A DNA stretch of 64,000 bases from Brevibacillus borstelensis (GCF_003710865.1 NZ_RHHO01000026.1:42056-106055), one strand, 5' to 3'; shown: positions 36,093 through 45,152, counted from the first letter of the stretch. The notes: a model not told the origin generated them from the sequence alone. Program-made: numbers and translations.

Positions 36093-36872
36093 ATGAAGAA
36101 AAAGACAATCTTTGCAGCCAGTGCCATCTGGCTTGTCATGTGGGTTCTGAGTATCGCTTGGTACGAGCACAAAACCCTCAGTGAACTGTATATACTGCGC
36201 CACTACGAGCGCCTGCCCCTCTTCAATGAAGGATATGTATGGAATCTATCCTTCGTCAAAAATACGAATGACCCCCGAGAGGTGCGAAGCATTGTTGTAC
36301 CCGGTTTTCCTTCGGCGATCCGCGCCTCCGGCGGTGACGGCAATTATCATCTAGACAATTATGTGAGCTATCGCGGAGTTCAATTTATCATTCCAAACGA
36401 ATCCGACATTCCTAAGAAAATAACAGAGCTGGAGGTCACTTTTTCGGATGGCTCCTCGCAGATGGTCGACATCGGTGAGCTTTATCTGGATGAAGAGCGG
36501 GAAGGAGAGCCTTCAACAGTATTAAGCGGTTATCACAGCAGAGGCTCGGAAAATGAGGGCAGCGCCACTTCCCGATTTGCAAAAGATGCACTGCTTACAA
36601 ATGTAACCTTCCTGCCCGCCGCCGTATCCGCAAAAGATTTGGAAGTTTCGATCAATGACTCCCTGTGGGAAAAGGGCAAGACACTCTCTTTCTCGAAAGG
36701 GGAGCCGCTCAAGGTTTCTTATCGCGTAGTATCTGAGGACGGTGTGAGCTTCGCCGGAACGATACATCTGCACTTCCGAACTTCTGATGGCACTGAATTC
36801 GTAGAGGAAGTGCCATTCCGCGCCAGAAGCGATCGCGATCAACTACTCCAAGCCATCCGGAAAGGAAGATAA
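36093..36872 (+). CDS. Membrane-anchored hypothetical protein
   Basis: 259 residues from the ATG at 36093 with GAGGTG seven bases before it. An N-terminal signal anchor (KTIFAASAIWLVMWVLSIAWY) leads an extracytoplasmic part with beta-rich stretches (EVRSIVVPGFPSAI, SDGSSQMVDIGELYLDEE, VSFAGTIHLHFRTSDGTE). No family is recognised. The stop is six bases before the next gene, so the two are co-transcribed. Confidence 0.6.
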   Translation: MKKKTIFAASAIWLVMWVLSIAWYEHKTLSELYILRHYERLPLFNEGYVWNLSFVKNTNDPREVRSIVVPGFPSAIRASGGDGNYHLDNYVSYRGVQFIIPNESDIPKKITELEVTFSDGSSQMVDIGELYLDEEREGEPSTVLSGYHSRGSENEGSATSRFAKDALLTNVTFLPAAVSAKDLEVSINDSLWEKGKTLSFSKGEPLKVSYRVVSEDGVSFAGTIHLHFRTSDGTEFVEEVPFRARSDRDQLLQAIRKGR

Positions 36873-36878
36873 CCCGTC

Positions 36879-37439
36879 GTGTATCGAAAAGCGTATTTGC
36901 AAATATGGTGGGGCTTGCTTTTTCTCTTGATATCCTTCCGTGTGCAAGGGATTGATCTGTTGCCTGACTTCATCGGTTACGTGCTGCTCTTTCTCGGATT
37001 CCGAGCCTTGGTCTCGCTACATCTCCGCTTCCGTACGGCCATGTTTATGACGGTCCTGTCCGTCATTTATCGGGTAGCCTTGACAGTCATTCTCCCCGGG
37101 AGCGAAGAGGGAAAACCGATACTTTCTTATCCCTTGACACCTTTTCTCGAAAGCATTCAAACCATATTTCATTTCCTGATAATCTACACCATGTACCAGG
37201 CGATCTGTTCCGTCGCCAAAATGCAAGGCTCCCTCGACTTTGCCCAGAAGCTCGAAGGGGCTCAAAAAATACTGTTATATGCGTTTCTGGCAGTGGCGTT
37301 TACCTCGCCGCTCCTCCCCCATTCGGTCGACGGAATAGTTGCGCTTCTCTTTATCCCGCAGCTGATTTTTATCTTCTGCTGTTTGTATTCCCTCATCTTG
37401 GTCCGGCTTGCAGCACGCCAATCAGCAATTAGTAAATAG
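36879..37439 (+). CDS. Integral membrane protein, hypothetical
   Basis: 186 residues with five hydrophobic segments (LQIWWGLLFLLISF, LPDFIGYVLLFLGFRAL, FMTVLSVIYRVALTVI, LLYAFLAVAFTSPL and ALLFIPQLIFIFCCLYSLILV). The IDLLPDFIGY motif near the start recurs in small Bacillales membrane proteins of unknown role. GTG start. Co-transcribed with the anchored protein upstream. Confidence 0.6.
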   Translation: MYRKAYLQIWWGLLFLLISFRVQGIDLLPDFIGYVLLFLGFRALVSLHLRFRTAMFMTVLSVIYRVALTVILPGSEEGKPILSYPLTPFLESIQTIFHFLIIYTMYQAICSVAKMQGSLDFAQKLEGAQKILLYAFLAVAFTSPLLPHSVDGIVALLFIPQLIFIFCCLYSLILVRLAARQSAISK

Positions 37440-37546
37440 TTCTATGGAACCAATCTCCTATTGAACCACTTCCAATCCACAGGTAAACTGGCACATGACC
37501 TGATTCGCTTCCGCGACACACGAGCAAAAAGCGAAAAGGAGTGGTT

Positions 37547-38194
37547 TTGATCGTGATGACACGAGAAGCGCGAATGCGCTTTTTCTTCTTTCTAAACAGC
37601 TTTGTTTTATTGTTGCTTTGTTTGTTTGTCACCCCGACGAACGCAACTGCCCCCCAGATTATCAAGTGGGGACCCTCTCTGCCGTTGAAGGGTGACATGC
37701 AGCCAGCGAAAGCCGAGGTGGCGGACAAGCAATCTTCACGGAATGGTTCAAAACCTCGCATTGCAAAAGAAGAACGCACATCCGTTCGAGCGAGTCGAGA
37801 CGATCAGCGGATCGCTATTCGAAACGGAAAAGCAAGAATCTCGAAACGAGATATGGAACTGTTAGCCCGGTTGGTTTACGCGGAAGGCCGGGGAGAACCG
37901 TATGAGGGACAAGTGGCCATCGCCGCGGTCGTGTTGAATCGGGTAGAGTCTCCTCAATTCCCAAACACGGTTCGAGAGGTCATTTTTGCCCGCAATGCAT
38001 TCTCGCCCGTACAAAACGGCCGTTTATCACAAAAAACGAATGAGACGGCGAGAAAGGCTGTGAGCGATGCGGTCAACGGACGGGATCCTTCTGGGGGAGC
38101 TCTTTACTTTTTCAATCCAAAAACGGCAACGTCGGATTGGATCTGGTCCAGAACGCCAACGCTCCGTATCAAGAATCATGTGTTTGCCCGATAA
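37547..38194 (+). CDS. SleB-type cell-wall hydrolase (Hydrolase_2)
   Basis: About 215 residues. A signal peptide (MRFFFFLNSFVLLLLCLFVTP region) precedes a basic linker of about 75 residues and the SleB/Hydrolase_2 catalytic domain: LLARLVYAEGRGEPYEGQVA (catalytic Glu in YAEGRG), AAVVLNRVESPQFP, and ALYFFNPKTATSDWIW near the end. SleB relatives are lytic transglycosylases that digest spore cortex. The PG-binding repeats of SleB are not seen, so it is closer to YkvT/CwlJ-like forms. The start is uncertain among TTG 37547, GTG 37553 and ATG 37556, all behind AAAAGGAG. Confidence 0.8.
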   Translation: MIVMTREARMRFFFFLNSFVLLLLCLFVTPTNATAPQIIKWGPSLPLKGDMQPAKAEVADKQSSRNGSKPRIAKEERTSVRASRDDQRIAIRNGKARISKRDMELLARLVYAEGRGEPYEGQVAIAAVVLNRVESPQFPNTVREVIFARNAFSPVQNGRLSQKTNETARKAVSDAVNGRDPSGGALYFFNPKTATSDWIWSRTPTLRIKNHVFAR

Positions 38195-38323
38195 GGCCGG
38201 ACATCAGATTTGTGAATTAAATTTAATATTACTTTATTTTTATTTTATCAACAGTTAACCTTTTTCTGTTACATTTCTATACGTAAGCACTTTTTCAACG
38301 CATTGAGAAAAGTTCACGATTTC

Positions 38324-38494
38324 TCACAGTACGCATGATTAGGTCTCTTGATTATCTAGTTATGCCTACTGTGAAAATGCCGGATGAAGATCGTTGCTTT
38401 GGGTGAGAGCAAAGCAGCTTCTTTTGGGCCAATCGACATTTTTCTCAATCGCCCCCAAAACTTGGCATTCCCCTTGGGAGTGCTGTTTTTTTTT
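38324..38494 (+). ncRNA. Candidate structured standalone RNA (four consecutive hairpins)
   Basis: In the 320-base gap after the SleB-like gene four stems follow each other. First TCACAGTA (38324-38331) with TACTGTGA (38367-38374), extended by inner GCAT/ATGC. Second GTTGCTTTG with CAAAGCAGC (38393-38418, one G-U pair). Third TTTTGGG with CCCAAAA (38422-38460). Last a GCATTCCC/GGGAGTGC terminator with nine T residues (38466-38494). The next gene is on the other strand, so this is not its leader. No known riboswitch core was recognised. The promoter is not clear. Confidence 0.45.
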
Positions 38495-38497
38495 GCA

Positions 38498-38523
38498 AAA
38501 AAAGAGGGTTCTGTCTAGAACCC
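38498..38523 (-). terminator. Terminator of the SDR gene
   Basis: GGGTTCT-AGAC-AGAACCC followed by TCTTTTTTT on the minus strand; the stem contains the SDR stop codon. Confidence 0.8.
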
Positions 38524-39279
38524 GTAAACGGACATCCCTCCATCAACTGCAATTGTCTGGCCGGATATGTATGCAGCAGCATCGGAAGCAAGGAAAATCG
38601 CCGGCCCGACCAAATCCTCTGCATTTCCGATCCGTCCGCTCGGAGTACGGCTCAGCACTTCCTGCAGAAATGCTGGATCATCCAGGAGCTTTTCTGTAAG
38701 CGGAGTCCGAAAATACCAGGGAGCGATCGCATTTATGTTGACGCCGTACTTGCTCCATTCCAAGGCAAGAACCCTTGTCATATGAATTACCCCGGATTTG
38801 CTCGCACCGTAGGCTACTCCCGTCCGCAAGGCGACCAGCCCCGCTACCGAGGCAATATTGACAATGCGTCCGTACCTCTGCTCACACATGATTCTGCCTG
38901 CGGCCTGGCACATGCGAAATGTGCTTTTCAGATTAAGATCAACGACCTTGTCCCAGTCCTCCGTTGATACGTCTAGCGCTTGTTTGCGGATGTTCATGCC
39001 GGCGTTGTTGATCAAGATGTCCCAGCGACCCCATTTTTCCATCACCGAAGCAGCTACTATCTCCGGAGCCGCGTCCTCTGTCAGGTCTGCCTGGATCGCA
39101 AAAGCTGTACCACCCATCTGTTGGATCTCCCGTACCACTTCGCGGATATCCGTCTCTGTGCGAGCTACGCAAGCCACCTTCGCCCCTGCTTCGGCCAATC
39201 CCAGCGCCAACGCTTTGCCAATGCCTCTGCCTGCTCCGGTTACGACCGCCGTTTTTCCTGTTACATCAAATCGGTTCAA
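38515..39279 (-). CDS. SDR-family NAD(P)-dependent oxidoreductase
   Basis: 254 residues with the classical short-chain dehydrogenase pattern: cofactor loop TGAGRGIG near residue 14, NNAG near 92, catalytic Ser in NIASVAG and the YGASK Tyr/Lys pair, and PWYFRTPLTEKLL after it. C-terminal VDGGMSVYGF closes the fold. Family members reduce keto groups or oxidise alcohols, often gluconate 5-dehydrogenase or 3-oxoacyl reductase; substrate is undetermined. I chose the TTG at 39279 because GAGGAGG touches the ATG at 39288 directly. Monocistronic. Confidence 0.87.
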   Translation of the reverse strand: MNRFDVTGKTAVVTGAGRGIGKALALGLAEAGAKVACVARTETDIREVVREIQQMGGTAFAIQADLTEDAAPEIVAASVMEKWGRWDILINNAGMNIRKQALDVSTEDWDKVVDLNLKSTFRMCQAAGRIMCEQRYGRIVNIASVAGLVALRTGVAYGASKSGVIHMTRVLALEWSKYGVNINAIAPWYFRTPLTEKLLDDPAFLQEVLSRTPSGRIGNAEDLVGPAIFLASDAAAYISGQTIAVDGGMSVYGF

Positions 39280-39441
39280 GTTCCTCATCCTCCTCTTCGT
39301 GCTGAATTTTGCTGACTTTATCCTCTATACCTGGTCTTTCTATCCTATAAGTGCTTTGCCGACCTCGTTTAGCATTCGCCGTACATAGTCAATTCCCCTG
39401 TTTCCTGTTACAATGGAAGGCATGGAAAGGAGGTCGTCGGC

Positions 39442-39750
39442 GTGCGATTGTTAAGTCAAATGACCTTGGCTGAGCTGCAGGAAGAGATGGAGCGTCTGCG
39501 CCTCTTGATCGAAGAAAATAAGCAACTCGGCGACTCGTCGCAATTGGCCATCTATCGCCAAAAGTTTTTTATGGCCAAATCGTATTACATCGGGACCGAT
39601 GAATTTCGGATCGGCGGAACCTATCGCGTCCATGAGCACGATCAACCATTTACGATTGAGTATTTCAATGGCGTGTTTGCCTGGGGGAAATTTCCCGATT
39701 CACCCGAGGCTGTCGGTTTCCCTGTCGGAATGCTGGAGTTGTGGGTATAG
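39442..39750 (+). CDS. yfhH: YfhH-type protein (DUF1811)
   Basis: 102 residues. The N-terminal amphipathic helix (LSQMTLAELQEEMERLRLLIEEN) and beta-rich C-terminus (KSYYIGTDEFRIGGTYRV, EYFNGVFAWGKFPDS, ELWV) match DUF1811. Cytosolic and of unknown role. The GTG start follows AAAGGAGG. A strong terminator follows. Confidence 0.78.
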   Translation: MRLLSQMTLAELQEEMERLRLLIEENKQLGDSSQLAIYRQKFFMAKSYYIGTDEFRIGGTYRVHEHDQPFTIEYFNGVFAWGKFPDSPEAVGFPVGMLELWV

Positions 39751-39764
39751 CTGGTGTATGTATG

Positions 39765-39799
39765 AAAGCCGGTCTTGGCAGATACAAGACCGGCTTTTC
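39765..39799 (+). terminator. Terminator after yfhH
   Basis: AAAGCCGGTCTTG-GCAGATA-CAAGACCGGCTTTT, a perfect 13-pair stem with TTTTC tail. Confidence 0.88.
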
Positions 39800-39872
39800 T
39801 CATGAAAAGATTGCCACGACTCCGCTTTACTCGGGTATAATAGGGGCAAAAAGAAAGAGAGTATTTGTAAAC

Positions 39873-40322
39873 ATGGACATTATTAATCTGATGCTGCTAG
39901 CCCTGCTTGCCATGGGCATTCTCGGAAATAACTCCGCTGTCTCCATCGCCGTCGCTGTATTGCTTCTGGTCAGGCTGCTCCATGTTGAGAAGGCCTTTCC
40001 CTTCCTGGAACAGTATGGCTTACAGATCGGCATCATCGTGTTGACCATCGGCGTCTTGGCGCCACTGGCAAGCGGAAAGATCAGCCCGCAGACCATCCTC
40101 TCTATTTTCACCCACTGGCAGTCGATTGTCGCCGTTTTTGTCGGGATATTCGTTGCCTATTTGGGAGGCAGAGGAGTCACCCTGATGACAGCAAATCCAT
40201 TGGTCGTGACCGGCATTCTGCTAGGTACGATCATTGGCGTGACGTTTTTTCGCGGTGTACCGGTCGGTCCACTTATCGCGGCGGGTATGCTCGCCTTCAT
40301 TTTGCAATTCTTCCCCAAGTAA
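39873..40322 (+). CDS. DUF441-family membrane protein
   Basis: 149 residues from the ATG at 39873, with four or five membrane segments (NLMLLALLAMGILGNNSAVS, QIGIIVLTIGVLAPLASGKI, SIVAVFVGIFVAYLGGRG, PLVVTGILLGTIIGVTFF and PLIAAGMLAFILQF). The GILGNNSAVS and GRGVTLMTANP motifs are those of the YtwI/DUF441 family. Its function is unknown. It is convergent with the HesB-like gene, with only two bases between the stop codons. Confidence 0.82.
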   Translation: MDIINLMLLALLAMGILGNNSAVSIAVAVLLLVRLLHVEKAFPFLEQYGLQIGIIVLTIGVLAPLASGKISPQTILSIFTHWQSIVAVFVGIFVAYLGGRGVTLMTANPLVVTGILLGTIIGVTFFRGVPVGPLIAAGMLAFILQFFPK

Positions 40323-40324
40323 TC

Positions 40325-40645
40325 TTACTCCCATCTTCCTTTGACACGCAGCCCATAGGCGACAATTTGCTCAGGGGTTACCAGTCGGAACCCCTGCTGC
40401 TCCCGATAATCGACAACGAGCGAATCACTCCCGATGTAATCCACTGTCTCTGCGTCCAACAGGAAGGTTACACCTGCTTCTTCGGTTATCTGGTCACTTG
40501 GGGCGGGGTCATCCCAAAACAAGCCATATTCGACGGTCATCCCGCAGCCTCCCACCAATTCTCCATTGATCCGTACTGCTTGCCCCCTCTCTGCGGCCAT
40601 AGGACGCAGAATCGCGATTGCTGTCTGTGTTGCTGTTATCTTCAT
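40325..40645 (-). CDS. HesB/IscA-like iron-sulfur biogenesis domain protein
   Basis: 106 residues with the HesB fold: AAERGQAVRINGELVGGCGMTVEYGLFWD, then FLLDAETVDYIGSDSLVVDY. Canonical A-type carriers have three Cys; here only the one in GGCGM is present and the C-terminal CxC is missing. It is therefore a YneR/HesB-like variant whose cluster binding is doubtful. It diverges from the small ORF at 40746. Confidence 0.7.
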   Translation of the reverse strand: MKITATQTAIAILRPMAAERGQAVRINGELVGGCGMTVEYGLFWDDPAPSDQITEEAGVTFLLDAETVDYIGSDSLVVDYREQQGFRLVTPEQIVAYGLRVKGRWE

Positions 40646-40745
40646 CTGTGCTCACCACTCCCGGGTTCGGCTTTGTTGTTGATGCATCATCTCTTCCATA
40701 ATAGCATACAATGGTTGAAAGGCTTTTTGGAGGAGACGATCGTTT

Positions 40746-40886
40746 ATGAACATCTACGAGCAAGACGGCATGTTTATCGCAGAAATGGAATACCAATCAG
40801 AGCGTATCATTAAGTTTGGGAAAACATGGGAAGAGGCCAAAGAAAATCTATTGGTGCGTCTTCTCGTACTGGAAATGATAGGATAA
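40746..40886 (+). CDS. Very small protein, 46 residues
   Basis: ATG at 40746 with GGAGGAGA nine bases before it. The product MNIYEQDGMFIAEMEYQSER... ending LVLEMIG has a beta-beta-helix pattern, like the short HicB-type or YozE-type small proteins, without membrane segment or Cys. No family is assigned. It lies on the plus strand before the DUF2515 gene. Confidence 0.55.
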   Translation: MNIYEQDGMFIAEMEYQSERIIKFGKTWEEAKENLLVRLLVLEMIG

Positions 40887-40973
40887 AAAGCGGGTCACCA
40901 CGGCGGCCTGCTTTTTTACTGGAACGGTGGATGAAACACAACCGACAGACTGATATCAGAAAGGCAGATCTGG

Positions 40974-42023
40974 ATGAAACCAATTCTTACAGAAGAGCGC
41001 GGGCTGGTGGCAGAGATCAGGCGCGCAACGAATGAAGCCAATCGGAACAACCTCACTCGCACCAAGGCGTACCTTGATTTTTTTCAGAAGCATCCTGAGG
41101 TGCATTGGGCATTGCTAGCCCATCTTGTCTCTCGCAATGGCGGGTGGAATATGACCGATCTGAAAGGAGAGTGGCTCCCCCGTCTCATGGACGCAAGTGA
41201 GGTGGAGCGGACGTTTTGGTTTCTCGAACGCTGCAACTGGCTTATTTTCCACGATGCCTACGCCCAGCTGCTGCTTTACGAAAAAATGAAAGACGCGAAT
41301 GAAGACTTGACTCTTTTCCTGCCGGATCTGGGTGTTTCACGCTTTATGCAGCCGATTTGGCAAGACTTTCTACACAAACGCGACAGCCAGCTTTTGACCC
41401 GTGCGCTGATCGTCAATGAACAGCAGTACATTGAGCAAAGAGTAGTGGACAAGCCCTTTGCGCAGAAGCACATTTTCTTTAGCCCGGCTTTCTTTGCCCA
41501 GTCAGTCCTCTCTTTGAATCAGGTACTCTTTCCTTACAAGGAGCACCCGACCGATCGCAGACTCCGCATTTGCGGCATGACCGTTCAACGCTTTCCTTCC
41601 CTGGAGCAGCGCATCGCTACGGGCAAAGCCTTGTACCAACTGCTCTTTGACAATCCTGTCCGCCTGGCAAAAATATACGAATGGGCGCAGCGGATTCCCC
41701 ATTCCGGTTCGCGTGCCGACTACTGGCCCCATCTCTTTTCGCCGCGGCCGCATGCAGTGGATGCGCATGTCGCATACACCCCGCGAATGGAAGGCACGGA
41801 GCTTCGTCCCGGCACTCACAAGCTGTACAGTCCGACACTGACTGCCGCTTGGCCTGATCAGGAGCATCCGCCTGCAGACGGGGTAGACTGGTATCGCGAC
41901 GACAAATGGCATGCGGAGTTGGATGAGCGGTCTGATCTGCCTACCATTGACGAGGAGAAATACATCCGTTCCCTGCATATGATTGAGTGGGGCGTCAGAT
42001 TTGTCACTGCTTTTAGCCCATAG
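40974..42023 (+). CDS. DUF2515-family protein (YppC-like)
   Basis: 349 residues, cytosolic, helical. The family pattern is seen in NRNNLTRTKAYLDFFQKHPE, HWALLAHLVSRNGGWNMTDLKG, FLERCNWLIFHDAYAQLLLYE and FFSPAFFAQSVLSLNQVLFPY. B. subtilis YppC, of unknown function, is the nearest named relative. A weak AAAGGCAGAT precedes the ATG. The next gene starts 22 bases after the stop, so they form an operon. Confidence 0.78.
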   Translation: MKPILTEERGLVAEIRRATNEANRNNLTRTKAYLDFFQKHPEVHWALLAHLVSRNGGWNMTDLKGEWLPRLMDASEVERTFWFLERCNWLIFHDAYAQLLLYEKMKDANEDLTLFLPDLGVSRFMQPIWQDFLHKRDSQLLTRALIVNEQQYIEQRVVDKPFAQKHIFFSPAFFAQSVLSLNQVLFPYKEHPTDRRLRICGMTVQRFPSLEQRIATGKALYQLLFDNPVRLAKIYEWAQRIPHSGSRADYWPHLFSPRPHAVDAHVAYTPRMEGTELRPGTHKLYSPTLTAAWPDQEHPPADGVDWYRDDKWHAELDERSDLPTIDEEKYIRSLHMIEWGVRFVTAFSP

Positions 42024-42045
42024 AAAAGGCGGGAGGCTGTGTTTG

Positions 42046-42987
42046 ATGCAAGCGGCTGTACGTTTACAGAAGCAATACATACTGGACTGTCAATTGCCGT
42101 CTGGCACCTTTCTACTGGGGCCTGATCGAAAACAGGTCAACCCTTACTTCACGAATCTCGCCTTGATCCCCCTGATCAGACTGGGTGAATGTAAAAACGT
42201 GCAGAGCCATGCAGATTGGTATTTGCGGAACAGGAATGAACACGGCTATGTAAATGACTTCCTCGTTCGCGGCGAACGCCTGGAAGACACGGGCACGGCA
42301 GACAGCGAGGACAGCTACCACGCCACATGGTTCAGTCTGGTGGCAGAATTGATGCGGTACGAAGGCGACAGGGAATGGTTGAGAGATCGTGAGCAGGAAT
42401 GCTTGGAACTCCTGGAGGGAATCGCCCGTTTGCAACAGAAGGACGGTTTGACGTGGGCGAAGAGCTCTTATCGGGTAAAATACTTGATGGATAACTGCGA
42501 GGTCGCAAAGGGGCTGGAGGATGCCGCATTTCTGTTCTCCCTGCTCGAAAACCATGCAGCCTGCAGAGAAGCAAAGCTCCGGGCAGAGGCCTGCCGGCAG
42601 GGAATCCTCCGGATGTACAGTCCGCTGCGAAAATCGTTTGCGGTCTTCAACCGCAGCTTCCCCAATTGGCGCAAATGGTACCCGGATGCCACTTCACAGG
42701 CGTTTCCCATTATGTACGGCATTGCTCCGCCAGAGATCGCGCATTCGCTGTATCAGCGTATCACAAGCTCCTTTCCACAGTTCGAACGGTTCCAGACGGA
42801 CGATCCTTACCCGTGGATGGCGATGGGTGTCTGCGCGTTGCGGATGGGCGATTACGCGCGGGTAACCCGCATGCTCGATACCGCCCAAGCCTTGTACATC
42901 GAAGGGCCTCGCCGTCCCTACTGGCTCATCCATGAAGCTGGCCGCTTCATGGAGCTTGCGCTGGAGACGGGAGATGTCCGCTTCTAG
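42046..42987 (+). CDS. Alpha/alpha-toroid (six-hairpin-like) protein
   Basis: 313 residues from the ATG at 42046 (GGGAGG upstream; a TTG is adjacent). The helices repeat in pairs (YFTNLALIPLIRLG, HATWFSLVAELMRYEGD, LLEGIARLQQKDGLTW, DPYPWMAMGVCALRMGDYARV) as in six-hairpin glycosidases and related toroids. No signal peptide. Catalytic acids cannot be assigned with confidence. It may act on an intracellular sugar polymer; this is inference. It is transcribed with the DUF2515 gene. Confidence 0.5.
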   Translation: MQAAVRLQKQYILDCQLPSGTFLLGPDRKQVNPYFTNLALIPLIRLGECKNVQSHADWYLRNRNEHGYVNDFLVRGERLEDTGTADSEDSYHATWFSLVAELMRYEGDREWLRDREQECLELLEGIARLQQKDGLTWAKSSYRVKYLMDNCEVAKGLEDAAFLFSLLENHAACREAKLRAEACRQGILRMYSPLRKSFAVFNRSFPNWRKWYPDATSQAFPIMYGIAPPEIAHSLYQRITSSFPQFERFQTDDPYPWMAMGVCALRMGDYARVTRMLDTAQALYIEGPRRPYWLIHEAGRFMELALETGDVRF

Positions 42988-43028
42988 GCGAGAGAATAGC
43001 CACGAGGAGGCCGAGGCTCCAAACGGCC

Positions 43029-43871
43029 TTAGCTCTTGGCTCCGGGTCCGGCCCCTTTCTTCTTTTCATGCGTGACGACAACGATCGGAATAAGCTCCCC
43101 AGCTTCCCAGACGAACGGAAGCGGCGAGATCGGCATCGAGCTCTTGGATGCAAAGTCATAGGTGAGTCTGGACAGCAGTTCAGCCCCCGAGTCGCCATGC
43201 AAATCACCGAAGATCAGTACATCCGGGTGGGGAATGGCGACACCCAGAACATCTCCTGTCCGAGACGCTTCCATCTCTTCGATGAGCGAGGGCAGCAGTA
43301 TTCTGCTTGCCGCATACCCGTCCGCAGCCGCAATAAAGGTGATTGTGTTTGGCCCTACTTTTTGCTGCTTTTTCGGGATCGGCAGTTGTTGCAGATTGCT
43401 GATGGCATGCCGATGCAGCTCTTCCGCTGTCCAACCGGCACTGACGAGCATTTCCTGTTCGATCAGGCGATAGCCTTTTGCATCGTCCAAAGCGTACAGG
43501 ATCGACGTTTGTTCCGTATGCGTGCGATGGACCCAGCGCTCCGGGTTTTTCTTCACAAACGAGGAATGCCTCAGGACGGGATATATATGGCTTTCCGCAC
43601 CTTTCAAGGTCATCGGCTTCAAATGTCCCTGAACAATGGCGAGCACACGCCTGGCGAACGCCTGCGTCAGTTCGGCAGCTTCCTGCGGAGTCTTTTCAGC
43701 TCGGACAAAAAGCGGCGTTAACGGCAGCCCAGCGATCAATTGCTTGCCTGATTCAGTTTCCACGATACGGATTTCTCCATCCCCTCCCACACAGGAAAGA
43801 CCTGCCGGAAGCTGTCTGTTCAACAATTCCACCGTCTTTTGCATGAGAGATTGTCGATTGGTGTTTTCCAT
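43029..43871 (-). CDS. ytpQ: YtpQ-type protein (DUF1444)
   Basis: 280 residues, soluble. Family features: a helical start (MENTNRQSLMQKTVELL), LKPMTLKGAESHIYPVLRHSSF, IEQEMLVSAGWTAEELHRHAISNL and the C-terminal PHPDVLIFGDLHGDSG section. B. subtilis YtpQ lies in a competence-related cluster, but the molecular function is unknown. A GGTGGAT site precedes the ATG. A Lys/Gly-rich tail ends the protein. Confidence 0.8.
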   Translation of the reverse strand: MENTNRQSLMQKTVELLNRQLPAGLSCVGGDGEIRIVETESGKQLIAGLPLTPLFVRAEKTPQEAAELTQAFARRVLAIVQGHLKPMTLKGAESHIYPVLRHSSFVKKNPERWVHRTHTEQTSILYALDDAKGYRLIEQEMLVSAGWTAEELHRHAISNLQQLPIPKKQQKVGPNTITFIAAADGYAASRILLPSLIEEMEASRTGDVLGVAIPHPDVLIFGDLHGDSGAELLSRLTYDFASKSSMPISPLPFVWEAGELIPIVVVTHEKKKGAGPGAKS

Positions 43872-43952
43872 GACCTATCCACCCGTTTCTTTTTGAAAGT
43901 ATACTCCTGTTGGCCGCAAGCGAGCCTCCGTTTCACCTGCTGTTGCCGAGCT

Positions 43953-45152
43953 TTAGTCCCATGGCGGGGTGTCGTCGGGAGGTGTTTGCCGATTTGTTGG
44001 GATACCTTGAGCGGGTTTGCCGGGTCCGGCATCCGCGTCATTCCATGGCGGCTTCTCGGAAACAGTTGGCGCATACGACTGGGCGTAGCCTGGGCCAGGC
44101 TGGCGACTCTCCAATTCTCGAACAATTTCATGAAGATCCTTCGGCTTTAAAAACTCGACGGGAGACACCCCTCTTTCGAACTGCAAAAAGTCCCCATCCA
44201 GCAAAATGACGTATCGGCCGTTCACTTTGGCGATATGAAAATTGTTCCCGTAATCAGCAAGCAGCGCTTTTACCTGCATGTGGTCCAGCTTGCACTTCAG
44301 CTCAATTTCCGGCTGCCTGTCGGTAAGAATTTGGGCGGCTTCCATCACCGTCTCATGGTCCCATTTTTCCGCCAGTTCGCGCTTCGGGCTTGCAGCAATC
44401 AGCTCGATCTCTTCCTCCGCCCGCTGCCGCTCTTCAGAAGCCTCGGGGTAGACGAGCTCGATATGCTGCCGGGCCAGCGTGAGCACTTCCTCCGAAATCA
44501 GTTGCGTCACCGTCTGCGGGTACTCCACAAAGCGCAAAAATTCCTCAAAATAGCGAGCATGGGAGAACTGGTGTATTTTGACGTGATACGGGTCGTTCAT
44601 GCCGGTTTCAATCATATTCGGATACATCAAGGACTTCATGTTTTTGGCATTAATAGCCATTTGCACATTGGAAATGAGACTGTGTTCATCGGTAATTACC
44701 GCTGTTTTCTGTTCAAAATCGCACTTGAGGATGAAGACGAACGGCTCGTCCAAGGTCTCCAACCGGGTCCGCACCACGATCAGGACCCCGCCTCTCACTT
44801 GCGATGTACGCAGATACGATTGCACCAGCTCCTGCGATGGCTGCTTGCTCTCTCCTACGGTGACGGCCTGGAGCAAACGATTCAGCAGGGCATAGTTGGG
44901 GTTCGCCTCCAGCGGATGGCCCTCTTCGATCACAAACCGGCCCAGTTTGGTCGGGCTTGCTTCACTCTTCGGATTCATCTCTGCCTTTCGCTTGGCGATG
45001 CGGGCAAACTCGCCATCCAGAAACTCCCGCAGCTCACTCTTCTCATATTCATCTCCAGACAAATGGCGGGTCATCCGTACCTGCTTGTTCCCGCTCTCTT
45101 CCTCCGGCTGTTCGATGAGATAAAATGAAAGCCAATCGATTACAAAATTCAT
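43953..45152 (-). CDS. DUF3900-family protein
   Basis: 399 residues, cytosolic. The start MNFVIDWLSFYLIEQ, the KLGRFVIEEGHPLEANPNYALLNRLLQ region, and FVFILKCDFEQKTAVITDEHSL fit DUF3900, a Bacillales family of unknown function. The last 45 residues are Pro/Asp/Trp-rich and probably disordered (PPWNDADAGPGKP... TPPWD), with the PPW motif twice. AGGAGCG precedes the ATG. Confidence 0.75.
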   Translation of the reverse strand: MNFVIDWLSFYLIEQPEEESGNKQVRMTRHLSGDEYEKSELREFLDGEFARIAKRKAEMNPKSEASPTKLGRFVIEEGHPLEANPNYALLNRLLQAVTVGESKQPSQELVQSYLRTSQVRGGVLIVVRTRLETLDEPFVFILKCDFEQKTAVITDEHSLISNVQMAINAKNMKSLMYPNMIETGMNDPYHVKIHQFSHARYFEEFLRFVEYPQTVTQLISEEVLTLARQHIELVYPEASEERQRAEEEIELIAASPKRELAEKWDHETVMEAAQILTDRQPEIELKCKLDHMQVKALLADYGNNFHIAKVNGRYVILLDGDFLQFERGVSPVEFLKPKDLHEIVRELESRQPGPGYAQSYAPTVSEKPPWNDADAGPGKPAQGIPTNRQTPPDDTPPWD

